From the NCBI GenBank assembly GCA_963775835.1, contig CAVZKV010000002.1:620001-684000 (forward strand): a stretch of DNA of 64,000 bases, in the 5' to 3' direction. The notes under the pieces were generated by a model that was given only the letters and a program-made list of their open reading frames with translations, did no database searches and was not told the origin of the DNA. This document shows positions 1 to 15,186 of the stretch, one piece after another (the first letter of the stretch is position 1; the number at the start of each line of letters is the position of its first letter). Source of the stretch: AWTP1-13 sp963775835 (GTDB taxonomy: Bacteria > Pseudomonadota > Alphaproteobacteria > Rhizobiales > Hyphomicrobiaceae). Made by a program: the position numbers and the translations under genes.

Positions 1-2207
1 TAGGCACTGACACCCACCAACAGGGCGTACAGCTCGGGCTTTTCCAGGTCCGCCAGCGACGGCTTGGCCCCCGTCCATTTTAAGTCGATTTCGACCGGCG
101 TGCTCTCGTTCGTCTCCGTCTCCGCGATCAGCGCCAGGATCACGTCGCGGGGCGGTACTTTGAGCCTGAGTTCGCCGGGTGTCTCGGCGCTGCTGACGGG
201 AGTGAAACCCTTGGCCTCGCCACCCTCGGCCGGCACCCCGTCGATCAGCGCGCGCACCCGCTTGATCGGAAGCCCCGACGGGGAGCGAACGGAATAGCTA
301 ACGAGGAGATCGGCGCTGGAAAAGTTGCCGCCCGCATTCGGCGACAGAATGTTGATCACCGGCGGCAGGCGTTTGGCAATGTCCTCCATTTCCCGGCTGC
401 GCTTGGAGGACTGGTTGGCTTGCTCGAGGGTCTTGGCCTCATCGAGCGTGCTGAGCACGAGCCGGACAATGTCGGGGCGATAGAATTGATCGCGGAAGCG
501 GGCGACGGAGAAGAAATCCGCCGCGTCGTTCCAGTCGCGGTTCACATGCCAGCCGATCAGGTCCTCGCCGCCCGGAGAGGCGGTGTAGTAACCCCTGGGG
601 GTCCAGGCCACCCAACGGCGATCCTTGGCGTGGACGAACAAGGCCAGCAGTTCCTGGCCGTCATCGAGCCGGTGCCAGCGGATGGTGCCGTCGCCGTAGG
701 CGACGATCACGACCTTGGCCTCGCGGGGAATATTGGCACCCCAAGCCACGGCCGGCACCGGCGTCTGCCAGGCGGGCTTGCCCTGGGCGTCGTAGGCCCT
801 GAGCCAATATTCCGTGCCCAGCACGAAACGTTGCTTGTTGGGCGCGATCGCCAGCGCGCGCGCCACCTCGTAGGGCTCGAGCGCCAAGGGCGCGCCGGCG
901 AATTTGGGGCGGGCGTCGTTGATCCAGTCGCTAAGGGGCAGCCCTTGCGTGTCCCCTGGGGTGAGATCGGCCACGGCATTGGCGGCATCCGTCAGCGTCG
1001 CCGCGGTGAGATCGAACAGGACCGGCTCGCCGCCGTATTCCTTGAAGCCGAAGCGGAGGCGCCGGCCGTCCGCCGAGACCGTGAAATGCTCGAAGCGTTT
1101 GCCGCGCATGTCGGCTTGCACGCTGTCTTGCCAGGTACGGGGATTGCCCTTGCCGTCGAGCACGCCAAAGGCGGGCTCGGCCGCGCCGAACACGATGCCG
1201 TCGCCGCAGGGCAGCAAATGCATAATGGTGGTCAGGGGGCCGGTGATGTCGCGCGGGGCGCCGAGACCGGCGCGATCCCAGACGCGAATGGCAATCTTGC
1301 CGGCCTTGACGTAGCGCCCAGCGGCGTAAAGGCGCGTGCCGTCCGCCGACCAGGCGACGCTGCCGACATTGCCGTTGTCGACGCCCTTGACGTTGGCCGC
1401 CGTGCGCCAGGCAAGCGTGGCGGCGTCGTAGATGTCCACGCCGGCGTTGTCGACAAAGCCGACGGCCACCCGATCGCCGGACGGATGCGCCTCGACGGAG
1501 TGTGGCTCGCCGCCGCCTTTCGTCAGCACCGAGATGGGCTTGCCGCCGTAGGGAGCCTGATAGCGCCGCAGCTTGCGGTCGTAGCCGACCGTATAAAGGG
1601 TCCCGCGTCGGTCGAAGGCGGCGCCGTAGGCCATCTTGCCGCCGTAGTCGCGGTCCGTCGCCAGCACTTGCCACTGCCTGGCGTCGGCGCTGGTCCGCTC
1701 CCACACCCGCAGGCCCTCGCTGCCAACCAATACGGCGAGATAGGTGCCATCGGCGGAGACGGCCAGGTGATTGATGACGTTGGCGAACGGCCCAAGGCGG
1801 GCGGCGACGGCGCCCGTGGCGGTGTCGAAGATGTACACGAAATTGACCCGCTGGGTCCGCGCCGCCGTATCCCAGCCGCCGGCCGCCACCCAACTGCCAT
1901 CCGGGGCCATCGCCACCGAATAGATCTTGCCGTCGTTGCCCGGACCGGCCGGCACCCGCAGCGTGCGCAGCAGCCGTCCTTCCGGCAGGCGCCACAGCCG
2001 CACGGTCTTGTCGTGGGAGCCCGTGACCAACTGCGTGCAGGCGGCATTGACGCCGATGCGCACCAAGGGCGCGGTGTGCATGCGCGGCTCGATCCTGAGC
2101 TGGGGCTCCTGTGGCGGCGGCGGCGGTTGCTGGGCGGCGGCCCCGCCAAAGCGCGCCAGCACGCCCACCAACACACAAATGAAACCGATGCGTGAGATCC
2201 GCGACAT
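1..2207 (-). CDS. Secreted WD40-repeat protein with C-terminal caspase-like (peptidase C14) domain, incomplete
   Basis: Translating the minus strand from the ATG at 2207 gives an open frame of 735 codons that runs off the left edge of the window. Residues 1-26 look like a signal peptide ending AAAQ, followed by a proline-rich linker. WD40-like blades follow, for example GSHDKTVRLW at 63-72 and later strands with GTIRWHRL. A segment reading GYYTASPGGEDLIGWHVN and the proline/Ig-like stretch VINILSPNAGG precede the last visible residues, YALLVGVSA at 727-735, which match the first beta strand of bacterial caspase-like domains. The His/Cys dyad would lie beyond the edge, so peptidase activity cannot be judged. 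Related WD40-caspase proteins are known in alphaproteobacteria; the role is unknown. The plus-strand open frames here are shadows. Confidence 0.8.
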   Translation of the reverse strand, partial: MSRISRIGFICVLVGVLARFGGAAAQQPPPPPQEPQLRIEPRMHTAPLVRIGVNAACTQLVTGSHDKTVRLWRLPEGRLLRTLRVPAGPGNDGKIYSVAMAPDGSWVAAGGWDTAARTQRVNFVYIFDTATGAVAARLGPFANVINHLAVSADGTYLAVLVGSEGLRVWERTSADARQWQVLATDRDYGGKMAYGAAFDRRGTLYTVGYDRKLRRYQAPYGGKPISVLTKGGGEPHSVEAHPSGDRVAVGFVDNAGVDIYDAATLAWRTAANVKGVDNGNVGSVAWSADGTRLYAAGRYVKAGKIAIRVWDRAGLGAPRDITGPLTTIMHLLPCGDGIVFGAAEPAFGVLDGKGNPRTWQDSVQADMRGKRFEHFTVSADGRRLRFGFKEYGGEPVLFDLTAATLTDAANAVADLTPGDTQGLPLSDWINDARPKFAGAPLALEPYEVARALAIAPNKQRFVLGTEYWLRAYDAQGKPAWQTPVPAVAWGANIPREAKVVIVAYGDGTIRWHRLDDGQELLALFVHAKDRRWVAWTPRGYYTASPGGEDLIGWHVNRDWNDAADFFSVARFRDQFYRPDIVRLVLSTLDEAKTLEQANQSSKRSREMEDIAKRLPPVINILSPNAGGNFSSADLLVSYSVRSPSGLPIKRVRALIDGVPAEGGEAKGFTPVSSAETPGELRLKVPPRDVILALIAETETNESTPVEIDLKWTGAKPSLADLEKPELYALLVGVSA

Positions 2208-2348
2208 GGCCCCCCCGTATGGCTCGCCGACCCATCATGGCGCAGGCAAGGCCGGGGCAGCAAGGCCGCGCGCGTCTCCTCAACACCCACATTAGCCGGC
2301 GGACGGCCGGGTTGCCGGCGGGTGTTGCATGACTGCATTGAGTATCGA

Positions 2349-2363
2349 GAACAAAACATGTAC
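2349..2363 (+). promoter_or_regulatory. Candidate LexA (SOS) box upstream of recA
   Basis: The 15 bases read GAAC-N7-GTAC, one base away from the alphaproteobacterial LexA site GAAC-N7-GAAC (equivalently GTTC-N7-GTTC). The site lies 66 bases before the recA start, where LexA would be expected to repress the promoter. Family knowledge supports SOS control of recA. The assignment of this particular site is inference. Confidence 0.6.
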
Positions 2364-2428
2364 ATTGTGCGCAACACGCGAGTCGCGTTTTGCCTCGATC
2401 TGCAACTCATGAAATAACGGGTGCTGCC

Positions 2429-3580
2429 ATGGAAAAGCCGGTGCTGCGGGTGGTTGAAGGGGGGAGCATGGACAAGCAAAAGGCGCTCGAAGCGGCTCTC
2501 GCCCAAATCGACAAGAACTTCGGCAAAGGCTCGATCATGCGGCTCGGGGCCAACGAGCGGATCATGGACGTGGAGGCCATTTCCACCGGCTCGCTCGGCC
2601 TTGATATCGCCCTTGGCATCGGTGGCCTGCCGCGGGGCCGGGTCGTGGAGATCTACGGGCCGGAGTCTTCCGGCAAGACCACCTTGGCTTTGCAGGTGGT
2701 AGCAGAGTCGCAGAAAAAGGGCGGCATCTGCGCCTTCGTCGATGCCGAGCACGCCCTCGACCCCGTCTACGCCCGCAAGCTGGGCGTCAAAGTCGAGGAC
2801 CTGCTGATTTCCCAGCCGGACGCCGGCGAGCAGGCCCTCGAAATCGCCGACACTCTGGTGCGCTCCGGCGCCATCGACGTGCTGGTCGTCGATTCGGTGG
2901 CTGCCCTTACGCCCCGGGCCGAGCTCGAGGGCGAGATGGGCGACTTGCAACCCGGCATGCAGGCCCGGCTCATGAGCAAGGCGTTGCGCAAGCTCACAGC
3001 CTCGATCTCTAAATCGAAGTGTATGGTGATCTTCATCAATCAGATCCGCATGAAGATCGGCATCATGTTCGGCAACCCCGAGACGACTACTGGCGGCAAT
3101 GCGCTCAAGTTCTACGCCTCGGTACGCCTCGACATCCGCCGCATTGGCCAGATCAAGGATCGCGAGGAGATCGTCGGCAACGAGACGCGTGTCAAAGTCG
3201 TCAAGAACAAGGTGGCCCCGCCGTTCAAGCAGGTGGAATTCGACATTATGTATGGCGAGGGCATCTCCAAGGTCGGCGAGCTGGTGGATCTCGGGGTCAA
3301 GGCGGGCATAATCGAAAAATCCGGCGCCTGGTTTTCTTATAACGGCGAGCGGATCGGCCAGGGCCGCGAAAACACCAAGGCCTTCTTGAAGCAACATCCG
3401 AAGGTCGCCGATCAGGTCGAGAAGGCCATTCGGCAAAATGCCGGGCTCATCGTCGACAAAATGCTGCAGGCGGAGCCTGAGGGCGAAGAGGGCAGGGACG
3501 ATGGCGAGGACCCGGAGGGCTTTGCCAGCGAGCCAGAAGCCGAAACGGTGGGCAAGAAGGGCGCCCGCGCCAAGCGCTGA
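2429..3580 (+). CDS. recA: Recombinase RecA
   Basis: RecA forms ATP-dependent filaments on single-stranded DNA, drives strand exchange and triggers LexA self-cleavage. The 383-residue protein has the Walker A motif GPESSGKTT at 77-85, the INQIRMKIGIMFGNPETTTGG region of the L2 loop, and an acidic C-terminal tail, all typical; the length is slightly above the usual 350-ish. The frame is open further upstream, but I chose ATG 2429 because it gives the usual short N-terminal arm before the conserved DKQKALEAAL helix. ATG 2468 (MDKQK) is an alternative. A candidate LexA box lies just upstream. Confidence 0.97.
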   Translation: MEKPVLRVVEGGSMDKQKALEAALAQIDKNFGKGSIMRLGANERIMDVEAISTGSLGLDIALGIGGLPRGRVVEIYGPESSGKTTLALQVVAESQKKGGICAFVDAEHALDPVYARKLGVKVEDLLISQPDAGEQALEIADTLVRSGAIDVLVVDSVAALTPRAELEGEMGDLQPGMQARLMSKALRKLTASISKSKCMVIFINQIRMKIGIMFGNPETTTGGNALKFYASVRLDIRRIGQIKDREEIVGNETRVKVVKNKVAPPFKQVEFDIMYGEGISKVGELVDLGVKAGIIEKSGAWFSYNGERIGQGRENTKAFLKQHPKVADQVEKAIRQNAGLIVDKMLQAEPEGEEGRDDGEDPEGFASEPEAETVGKKGARAKR

Positions 3581-3756
3581 GGCGGCGCGCCCGGGCGTGG
3601 GGGCTCGGCACGCGCACACGTCATAGGTTCCTGCCGGGTCGCCTGATTGGTCGCCTGCCGGTCGGGCGGGGCTCGGGCCGCGCCGGGCGGCGGGTTTGTG
3701 GACAGCGGACAGGCGCGTGGCTAGAAGTGGCTCCGCAGTTTCCGTGATGAGCTCAG

Positions 3757-6444
<2,688 letters not shown>

Positions 6445-6542
6445 GGCTCAACTGGAGCGCGCCGGCGCGCCGAACGGGGTCTTGATTTGCCGGCGCCCGC
6501 CGCTAGGTTGCAGGCTCACTTGAGGCTCAACCGGAAGAGGCC

Positions 6543-7766
6543 ATGGCCAACACAACGGCAAAGCCCTGGACCGAGGCGCCGCTCACGGGGCGGCTCGTCC
6601 TGGCCGACGGTACGGTGATTGCCGGCCACGGCCTCGGCGCCGTGGGATCGGCCGTGGGCGAGGTCTGCTTCAACACCGCGATCACCGGCTATCAGGAGAT
6701 TCTCACCGATCCTTCCTACGCCGGCCAGATCATTACCTTCACCTTTCCGCACATCGGCAACGTCGGCACCAACCCCGAGGATACGGAAACCTCCAACCTC
6801 GCCATGCGTTCGGGTGTGCGCGGTTGCGTGCTGCGGGCCCAGGTCAGCGATCCCTCCAACTATCGCGCCAGCGCGCCGCTTGAGGCCTGGCTGAAAGCCC
6901 GCGGCATCATTGCCCTGACCGGCGTCGACACGCGCGCCCTCACCGCCCATATCCGGGAAAAGGGTATGCCCAACGGCGTCATCGCGCACGAGCCCTCCGG
7001 TCGCTTCGATCTCGAGGCGCTCAGGGCGGAGGCGAAGGCCTTCTCGGGGTTGCTGGGGCTCGACCTGGTGCCGGAGGTGACGGCAGGCCAGAGCTACACC
7101 TGGGAGGAGACGCGCTGGGCCTGGGGCCGGGGCTATGGCCGGCAAGGCGCGGCGGAGCTCAACGTCGTGGCCGTCGACTATGGCCTCAAGCGCAACATCC
7201 TGCGCGCGCTGGCGAGCCTGGGATGCAAGGTCACCGTGGTGCCGGCGACCGCCACCGCCGCCGAGATCCTCGAACGCAAGCCCGATGGCGTGTTCCTGTC
7301 CAACGGCCCAGGGGACCCGGCCGCGACCGGGGCCTATGCGGTGCCGCAGATCAAAAAGTTGGTGGCGTCCGGACTGCCGATCTTCGGCATCTGCCTCGGC
7401 CACCAAATGCTGGGGCTGGCGATCGGCGCCAAGACGCACAAGATGCATCAGGGACACCACGGTGCCAATCATCCGGTGAAGGACCACACCACCGGCAAGG
7501 TGGAAATCACCTCCATGAACCACGGCTTTGCCGTTGATCGTGACAGCCTTCCCGCGCGGGCCGAGGAGACGCACGTTTCCCTGTTCGACAACTCCAACTG
7601 CGGCCTGCGGCTCAAGGACGGCCCCGTGTTTTCGGTGCAGTACCACCCCGAGGCTTCGCCGGGACCCGAGGACAGCCACTATTTGTTCGTGCGCTTCGGC
7701 AACCTGATGCGCGAGCGCAAGGGCCTACCGCTGCTGCCGGAACGCCAAGTTGGGGTCAAGCCATAG
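6543..7766 (+). CDS. carA: Carbamoyl-phosphate synthase small (glutaminase) subunit
   Basis: CarA hydrolyses glutamine and channels ammonia to CarB for carbamoyl phosphate, the precursor of arginine and pyrimidines. The 407-residue protein has the N-terminal small-subunit domain (GEVCFNTAITGYQE) and a class I glutamine amidotransferase domain with the full triad: Cys284 in GICLGHQMLG, His368 and Glu370 in YHPEASPG. The SNGPGDP oxyanion strand is also intact. It lies about 100 bases upstream of carB on the same strand, so the two are probably co-transcribed. Confidence 0.98.
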   Translation: MANTTAKPWTEAPLTGRLVLADGTVIAGHGLGAVGSAVGEVCFNTAITGYQEILTDPSYAGQIITFTFPHIGNVGTNPEDTETSNLAMRSGVRGCVLRAQVSDPSNYRASAPLEAWLKARGIIALTGVDTRALTAHIREKGMPNGVIAHEPSGRFDLEALRAEAKAFSGLLGLDLVPEVTAGQSYTWEETRWAWGRGYGRQGAAELNVVAVDYGLKRNILRALASLGCKVTVVPATATAAEILERKPDGVFLSNGPGDPAATGAYAVPQIKKLVASGLPIFGICLGHQMLGLAIGAKTHKMHQGHHGANHPVKDHTTGKVEITSMNHGFAVDRDSLPARAEETHVSLFDNSNCGLRLKDGPVFSVQYHPEASPGPEDSHYLFVRFGNLMRERKGLPLLPERQVGVKP

Positions 7767-7867
7767 GCGGGCCCGTGCCGGGCGCCGCAAACCCTTGCGG
7801 ATTGAATGTTCAGCGCCGGGCAGCCGCCTATAGCCAAGCCCGCGGCGCTGCAATATGAAGCGGGCCC

Positions 7868-11311
<3,444 letters not shown>

Positions 11312-11431
11312 GGATGTAGTGGTCCGGCGCTTCTATCAGGGCTGGCCAAACCCAGTAGACTGAGTGAGACTGGACGGTGGTGCCGGCGGGGATGCCGGGC
11401 ATCCGGCTATTTGCGAATGTGAGCCTAGGCT

Positions 11432-11905
11432 ATGGAAAAAGTGCCGATGACCGTTGAGGGGTTCAAAAAGCTTGAAGTGGAGTTGCACCGCCTCAAGGTT
11501 GAAGAACGCCCGCGCATCATTCAACAGATCGCGGATGCACGCGAACACGGTGATCTGGCCGAGAACGCTGAGTACCATGCCGCCAAAGAGGCCCAGGGGC
11601 TCAATGAAGCAAAAGTGGCCGAGCTCGAAGACAAGCTCGGCCGGGCCGAGGTGATCGACACCTCGAAGCTGTCGGGCAACACCGTGAAGTTCGGCGCCAC
11701 CGTGACCTTGGAGGACGAGGATTCCCGCGACAAGGTCAAGTACATGATCGTCGGCGAGCACGAGGCCAATGTGCGCGAGGGCAAGATTTCCATCGCCTCG
11801 CCGATTGCGCGCGCCTTGATCGGGAAGGTCAAGGGGGACAGCGCCGAAGTCACGACCCCGCGCGGCAGCCGCAGCTACGAAATACTCAAAATCGAGTATA
11901 AGTAG
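11432..11905 (+). CDS. greA: Transcription elongation factor GreA
   Basis: GreA enters the RNA polymerase secondary channel and stimulates cleavage of backtracked RNA. The 157-residue length is standard. The N-terminal coiled coil carries the acidic tip (DAREHGDLAENAEYHAAKEAQ), whose DLAEN-type acidic residues reach the active site. The C-terminal FKBP-like domain ends in TPRGSRSYEILKIEYK. It follows carB by 120 bases, a frequent alphaproteobacterial arrangement. Confidence 0.97.
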   Translation: MEKVPMTVEGFKKLEVELHRLKVEERPRIIQQIADAREHGDLAENAEYHAAKEAQGLNEAKVAELEDKLGRAEVIDTSKLSGNTVKFGATVTLEDEDSRDKVKYMIVGEHEANVREGKISIASPIARALIGKVKGDSAEVTTPRGSRSYEILKIEYK

Positions 11906-12141
11906 GCCGAAAGCCTCACGCGTTGGGCCTCGGCCGGGGCCTCGGGGTGGGCCCTGTGTGTTGAGCGACGCGCTTCCTGCAGCCAAGCTATGCCCGCGTG
12001 CGATCTTTGCTTGATCCGGTGCCACGAAGCGCACATACTTTTCGTCGATATTGACTACAGACGTTTATGGCGCGTGGCATTTCTGCGCTAAGCTGGGGGT
12101 TCGGCTTAGGGGGACGTAGGGGCGTTAGCCGAAAGCGAGAG

Positions 12142-14202
12142 ATGGGGAAGCTTTCGTCATTTTTTCGGGGTTGCTGGCGTGCGGGCTGGCTCGCGCTGAT
12201 TGTTGGCCTGGCCGCCGTGCTTGTGGTTGGCGATAGTGCCGTCGCTAAACCGCGCCGCGACCGCTTCAACGACAGTCCCTGGGGCAACTCCTCCCGCGAC
12301 TCCGGCCGCGACAACAACTCCTCCCGGGACTCCGGCCGCGACACGGACGCGAGTTCGCGCGGCTCCTCCGATGCTGGCAGCAGCGCGCGGGGGAACAGCT
12401 CTTCCGGCGGTAGCACGAGCAACGCCAGCGCGCGGGATACCTCATCCAAGGACAACAGCGACAAGAGCGACAAGGCGAACGACAAGACCGATAAGAACGC
12501 CAAGGCCAAAGACGACGACGACGATGATGATGACCGCCGCAGCGGCCCGCAAAGGGATGCCGGCAAGACCCAGGGCAATACGGGGGGCGGCGGCAAGGGC
12601 AAGGCCGACGACCCCGAGCCGCCGAAGACCGTGGTCGAAATGCTGCAGCGGATGTTCCCGGCCAATGCGTCGGGCGCGGCGGGCGACGGCAATTCCTCCA
12701 ATCGATCCGACAATTCGCCTGGCAAGTCCGGCGAGAGCGACAAGGGGCCCAAGGCGAACGCCCTGAGCAAGAGCAATCAGGCAACGAGCCCGACGCCAGC
12801 GCGCAGCGCGGCTGGCGATACCCCGCAGGCCAAGCGGGCGCAACAACGGGCGAGCGCCCCGGCGCTCGGGTGGCAACGCGACACGCGTGCCTCTGACCTG
12901 TTCCGGCGCGATGAGATCTTGGTCGTCGACGCCTCGCGCTCGGCCATGGCCCAGCTGCGCTTTGCCCACGTCGAAACCATCACTACGGGCGCCTCCAGCG
13001 TTTCGAGGTTCGTCGTTCCCGATGGATTGGACGCCATCTCAGCGCGCCAGCTGCTGCGCGAGCAAATGCCGCCCCTGCCGTCGGCCTTCAACTACGTGTA
13101 CCGGCCGTATGTGGCGGCGACCGAAGCCGGCGGCTTCGGTCCGGGACTTGGCCAAGCCATCCGGCCGTCCTCACCCAAGGGCTGCACCGCCGAGCGCTGC
13201 TATGGGCCGACGCTCATCCATTGGGCGCCCGACCCCGCCGGCTGCGCCGTCGACATCGGCGTTGGCGTGATCGATACGGGTTTTGACAGCCAGCATCCCG
13301 CGTTCAAGGATCGAAAGATCAACTGGAGCACGGTGCTCGAGGGCGAGCACGTATCCGTGCAAGCTTGGCACGGGACAGGCGTGCTGGCGTTGTTGTCGGG
13401 CAGCCCGCAAAGCACCACGCCGGGCCTGATACCCAACGCCACCTTTACGGCCACCAACACCTTTTATTCCGATGCCAGCGGCCAGCCAGCAACGGACACC
13501 ACCACCCTCATCAAGGCGCTCAAGCTGATGGAGACCTACAAGGTCAAGGTGGTCAATCTCAGCCTTGCCGGTCCCCAGGACGCCGTGCTGCACAAGCAGA
13601 TCAAGGACATGAGCGAGACGGGCGTGCTGTTCGTAGCCGCGGCCGGCAACGGCGGGCCGTTCGCAATGCCGAGTTACCCGGCCGCCTATCCCGAGGTGAT
13701 CGCGGTAACCGCGGTCGACCGCAATCTCGTGGGCTATCGGCATGCGACCCGCGGACCGCACATCGACGTGGCGGCGCCCGGCGTCGACATTTGGACGGCG
13801 ATGCCCGACAAGCGGGAAGGACCGCAGACCGGCACGTCCTTCGCGGTGCCCTACGTCACGGCTGCCGCCGCGGCCGTCTACCCCAAAGAGGAGCTCCTCT
13901 ACAAAGGACGCCCGCTCGATCCAAAAAAAGCGGTGCTGGGCCGGCTCACGACCCGCGATCTGGGACCCAGTGGCCGCGACGCCATTTACGGACAAGGCCT
14001 GTTGCAGGCGCCGGCCAAGTGCGCCGACAAGTCCGACACGGGGGCCGCGGTCGAGGTCAGTTCGGCGTGGTCGCCGACCTTGCAGCCCGTCGTGCAGCCG
14101 AGCGAGACGGGGCCCGCCGCGGGCTTGATGTCGCTCACGCCGTCCGCGGCAGTGCAGTGGCCTGGGGTGGTGCAGCACCTGTCCTTCCAGGCCGATCAGT
14201 AG
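12142..14202 (+). CDS. Secreted subtilisin-like (S8) serine protease with disordered N-terminal region
   Basis: ATG 12142 gives a signal peptide (hydrophobic WLALIVGLAAVLVV then SAVA); the frame is also open from ATG 12067. Residues about 35-250 are low complexity, rich in Ser, Asn, Lys and Asp with RDSGRD-type repeats and an eight-Asp run. The peptidase domain follows with a complete triad: Asp378 (VIDTGFD), His410 (HGTGVLALLSG) and Ser566 (GTSFAVPYVT). The 686-residue protein is probably exported or periplasmic. Its substrate is unknown. Its 3' end faces an ECF sigma/anti-sigma pair, so a link to that signalling pair is possible but not shown by orientation. It ends in a strong terminator. 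Confidence 0.88.
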   Translation: MGKLSSFFRGCWRAGWLALIVGLAAVLVVGDSAVAKPRRDRFNDSPWGNSSRDSGRDNNSSRDSGRDTDASSRGSSDAGSSARGNSSSGGSTSNASARDTSSKDNSDKSDKANDKTDKNAKAKDDDDDDDDRRSGPQRDAGKTQGNTGGGGKGKADDPEPPKTVVEMLQRMFPANASGAAGDGNSSNRSDNSPGKSGESDKGPKANALSKSNQATSPTPARSAAGDTPQAKRAQQRASAPALGWQRDTRASDLFRRDEILVVDASRSAMAQLRFAHVETITTGASSVSRFVVPDGLDAISARQLLREQMPPLPSAFNYVYRPYVAATEAGGFGPGLGQAIRPSSPKGCTAERCYGPTLIHWAPDPAGCAVDIGVGVIDTGFDSQHPAFKDRKINWSTVLEGEHVSVQAWHGTGVLALLSGSPQSTTPGLIPNATFTATNTFYSDASGQPATDTTTLIKALKLMETYKVKVVNLSLAGPQDAVLHKQIKDMSETGVLFVAAAGNGGPFAMPSYPAAYPEVIAVTAVDRNLVGYRHATRGPHIDVAAPGVDIWTAMPDKREGPQTGTSFAVPYVTAAAAAVYPKEELLYKGRPLDPKKAVLGRLTTRDLGPSGRDAIYGQGLLQAPAKCADKSDTGAAVEVSSAWSPTLQPVVQPSETGPAAGLMSLTPSAAVQWPGVVQHLSFQADQ

Positions 14203-14224
14203 CGGGTTTCCCGCCGCTTTTTTT
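14202..14224 (+). terminator. Rho-independent terminator after the S8 protease
   Basis: A short GC stem (GCGGG / CCCGC, loop TTT) begins at the last base of the stop codon and is followed within four bases by seven T residues at 14218-14224. Confidence 0.7.
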
Positions 14225-14391
14225 GCCGGGGCGCTGCGTGTGCCGGGCCGTCGCTGGCGCGCTGGTTGGCGCGGCGCGTTGCGTCGTTTTGGGGTTCGTC
14301 GTGACTTGAGCGACGCTGCCGTCGCGGCGACCTTGAGGCGCGATGCCGGCCGCCGCGGACCGCTTGTTCAAGCCGACGCGTGCGGGCGCCT

Positions 14392-15186
14392 TCAGCGCGG
14401 CAGCTGCCAACCGTCCGTAATCAGTCGTTTCTCATCGGAGGGCAGCAGTACGACATCCCGCATCAGTTTGCCGAGCGTGTTCTCGAGGTTGCCGAGGCCA
14501 TCCTTGCCGTCGCGTGTCTCCTTGCCCGCCGGCGCATAGCTGCCGTCCTGCGGCCGCGCCGGCTCGAGGCGGGCCCAACCCTTGACCTGCCAGTCGCCGG
14601 TGGCGTCGCGGCAGGCAACGCCCGCAAGGCGCGCCTCTTCCCCGCGCGTCACCTCGTACTGGCGACACCATTCGTTCTGCCGACTGAAGAAAGTGCCGGT
14701 CGGCTTGAGACTGGTGAGGTGGGTCGTAACGCTGCTTTCCGTGCGCTCCAGCGCGCGCTGGAATTGCCCCTGCAGCAGCCCCGCCTTCGCCTCGAGCTCG
14801 GCCAGTTGCGGGCCCGAGGCGTTGGTCGTGCTCAGGTGCCAGGCAAGTACGGTCGCACAAATGAGGGCGGCAAGGCCCGCAAGCGACCACACCGGCAGGC
14901 GCCACCGGTCGGCCAGTCGTGCCTCGCTCACCGAACGCATCAGCATGAACCACCAGCGCTCGCCCGGACCGGGGTTTTCTCCGGCCAGGAGCCGGCGCAG
15001 GCGATCGGGAATTGGCGGCAGACGATCGAACGGCGCCGCCAGGCCGCGGTTGGTGATGATGTAGCTTTCAAGCTTTTCCAAGAGGGCCGGATCCCGCAGC
15101 AGAGCCTGTCGCACCAGGGGGCGCAGGTGCCGCGGCAGCACGCCATCGGCGTAGGCCATGAGATCGGCGTCCGAGATTTTGGTCAT
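14392..15186 (-). CDS. Membrane-anchored anti-sigma factor
   Basis: 264 residues. The N-terminal cytoplasmic part (residues 1-80) has the ISDADLMAYADGVL start typical of anti-sigma factors. A single transmembrane segment (about 98-117, LAGLAALICATVLAW) leads to a periplasmic domain with a coiled-coil-like segment (AELEAKAGLLQGQFQRALER). The distal part has the spacing W-C-R-x-Y ... A-C-R ... W (about 190-225) seen in rickettsial 17-kDa surface-antigen-like domains. No HxxxCxxC zinc motif is visible. It overlaps the upstream ECF sigma gene by four bases (ATGA), so the two are translationally coupled and it presumably holds that sigma inactive until a periplasmic signal arrives. Confidence 0.75.
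   Translation of the reverse strand: MTKISDADLMAYADGVLPRHLRPLVRQALLRDPALLEKLESYIITNRGLAAPFDRLPPIPDRLRRLLAGENPGPGERWWFMLMRSVSEARLADRWRLPVWSLAGLAALICATVLAWHLSTTNASGPQLAELEAKAGLLQGQFQRALERTESSVTTHLTSLKPTGTFFSRQNEWCRQYEVTRGEEARLAGVACRDATGDWQVKGWARLEPARPQDGSYAPAGKETRDGKDGLGNLENTLGKLMRDVVLLPSDEKRLITDGWQLPR

Noticed and set aside
420..2195. 591-codon open frame on the plus strand, and a 453-codon frame at 931-2292 on the minus strand in a different phase
   Set aside because: They overlap the minus-strand WD40-caspase gene, which has a signal peptide, WD motifs and a coherent family match. The competing frames are Arg/Pro/Ala-rich shadows of high-GC coding DNA.
1523..3619. 698-codon minus-strand frame running across recA
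   Set aside because: It lies opposite recA, whose protein is unmistakable, and it has no domain of its own.
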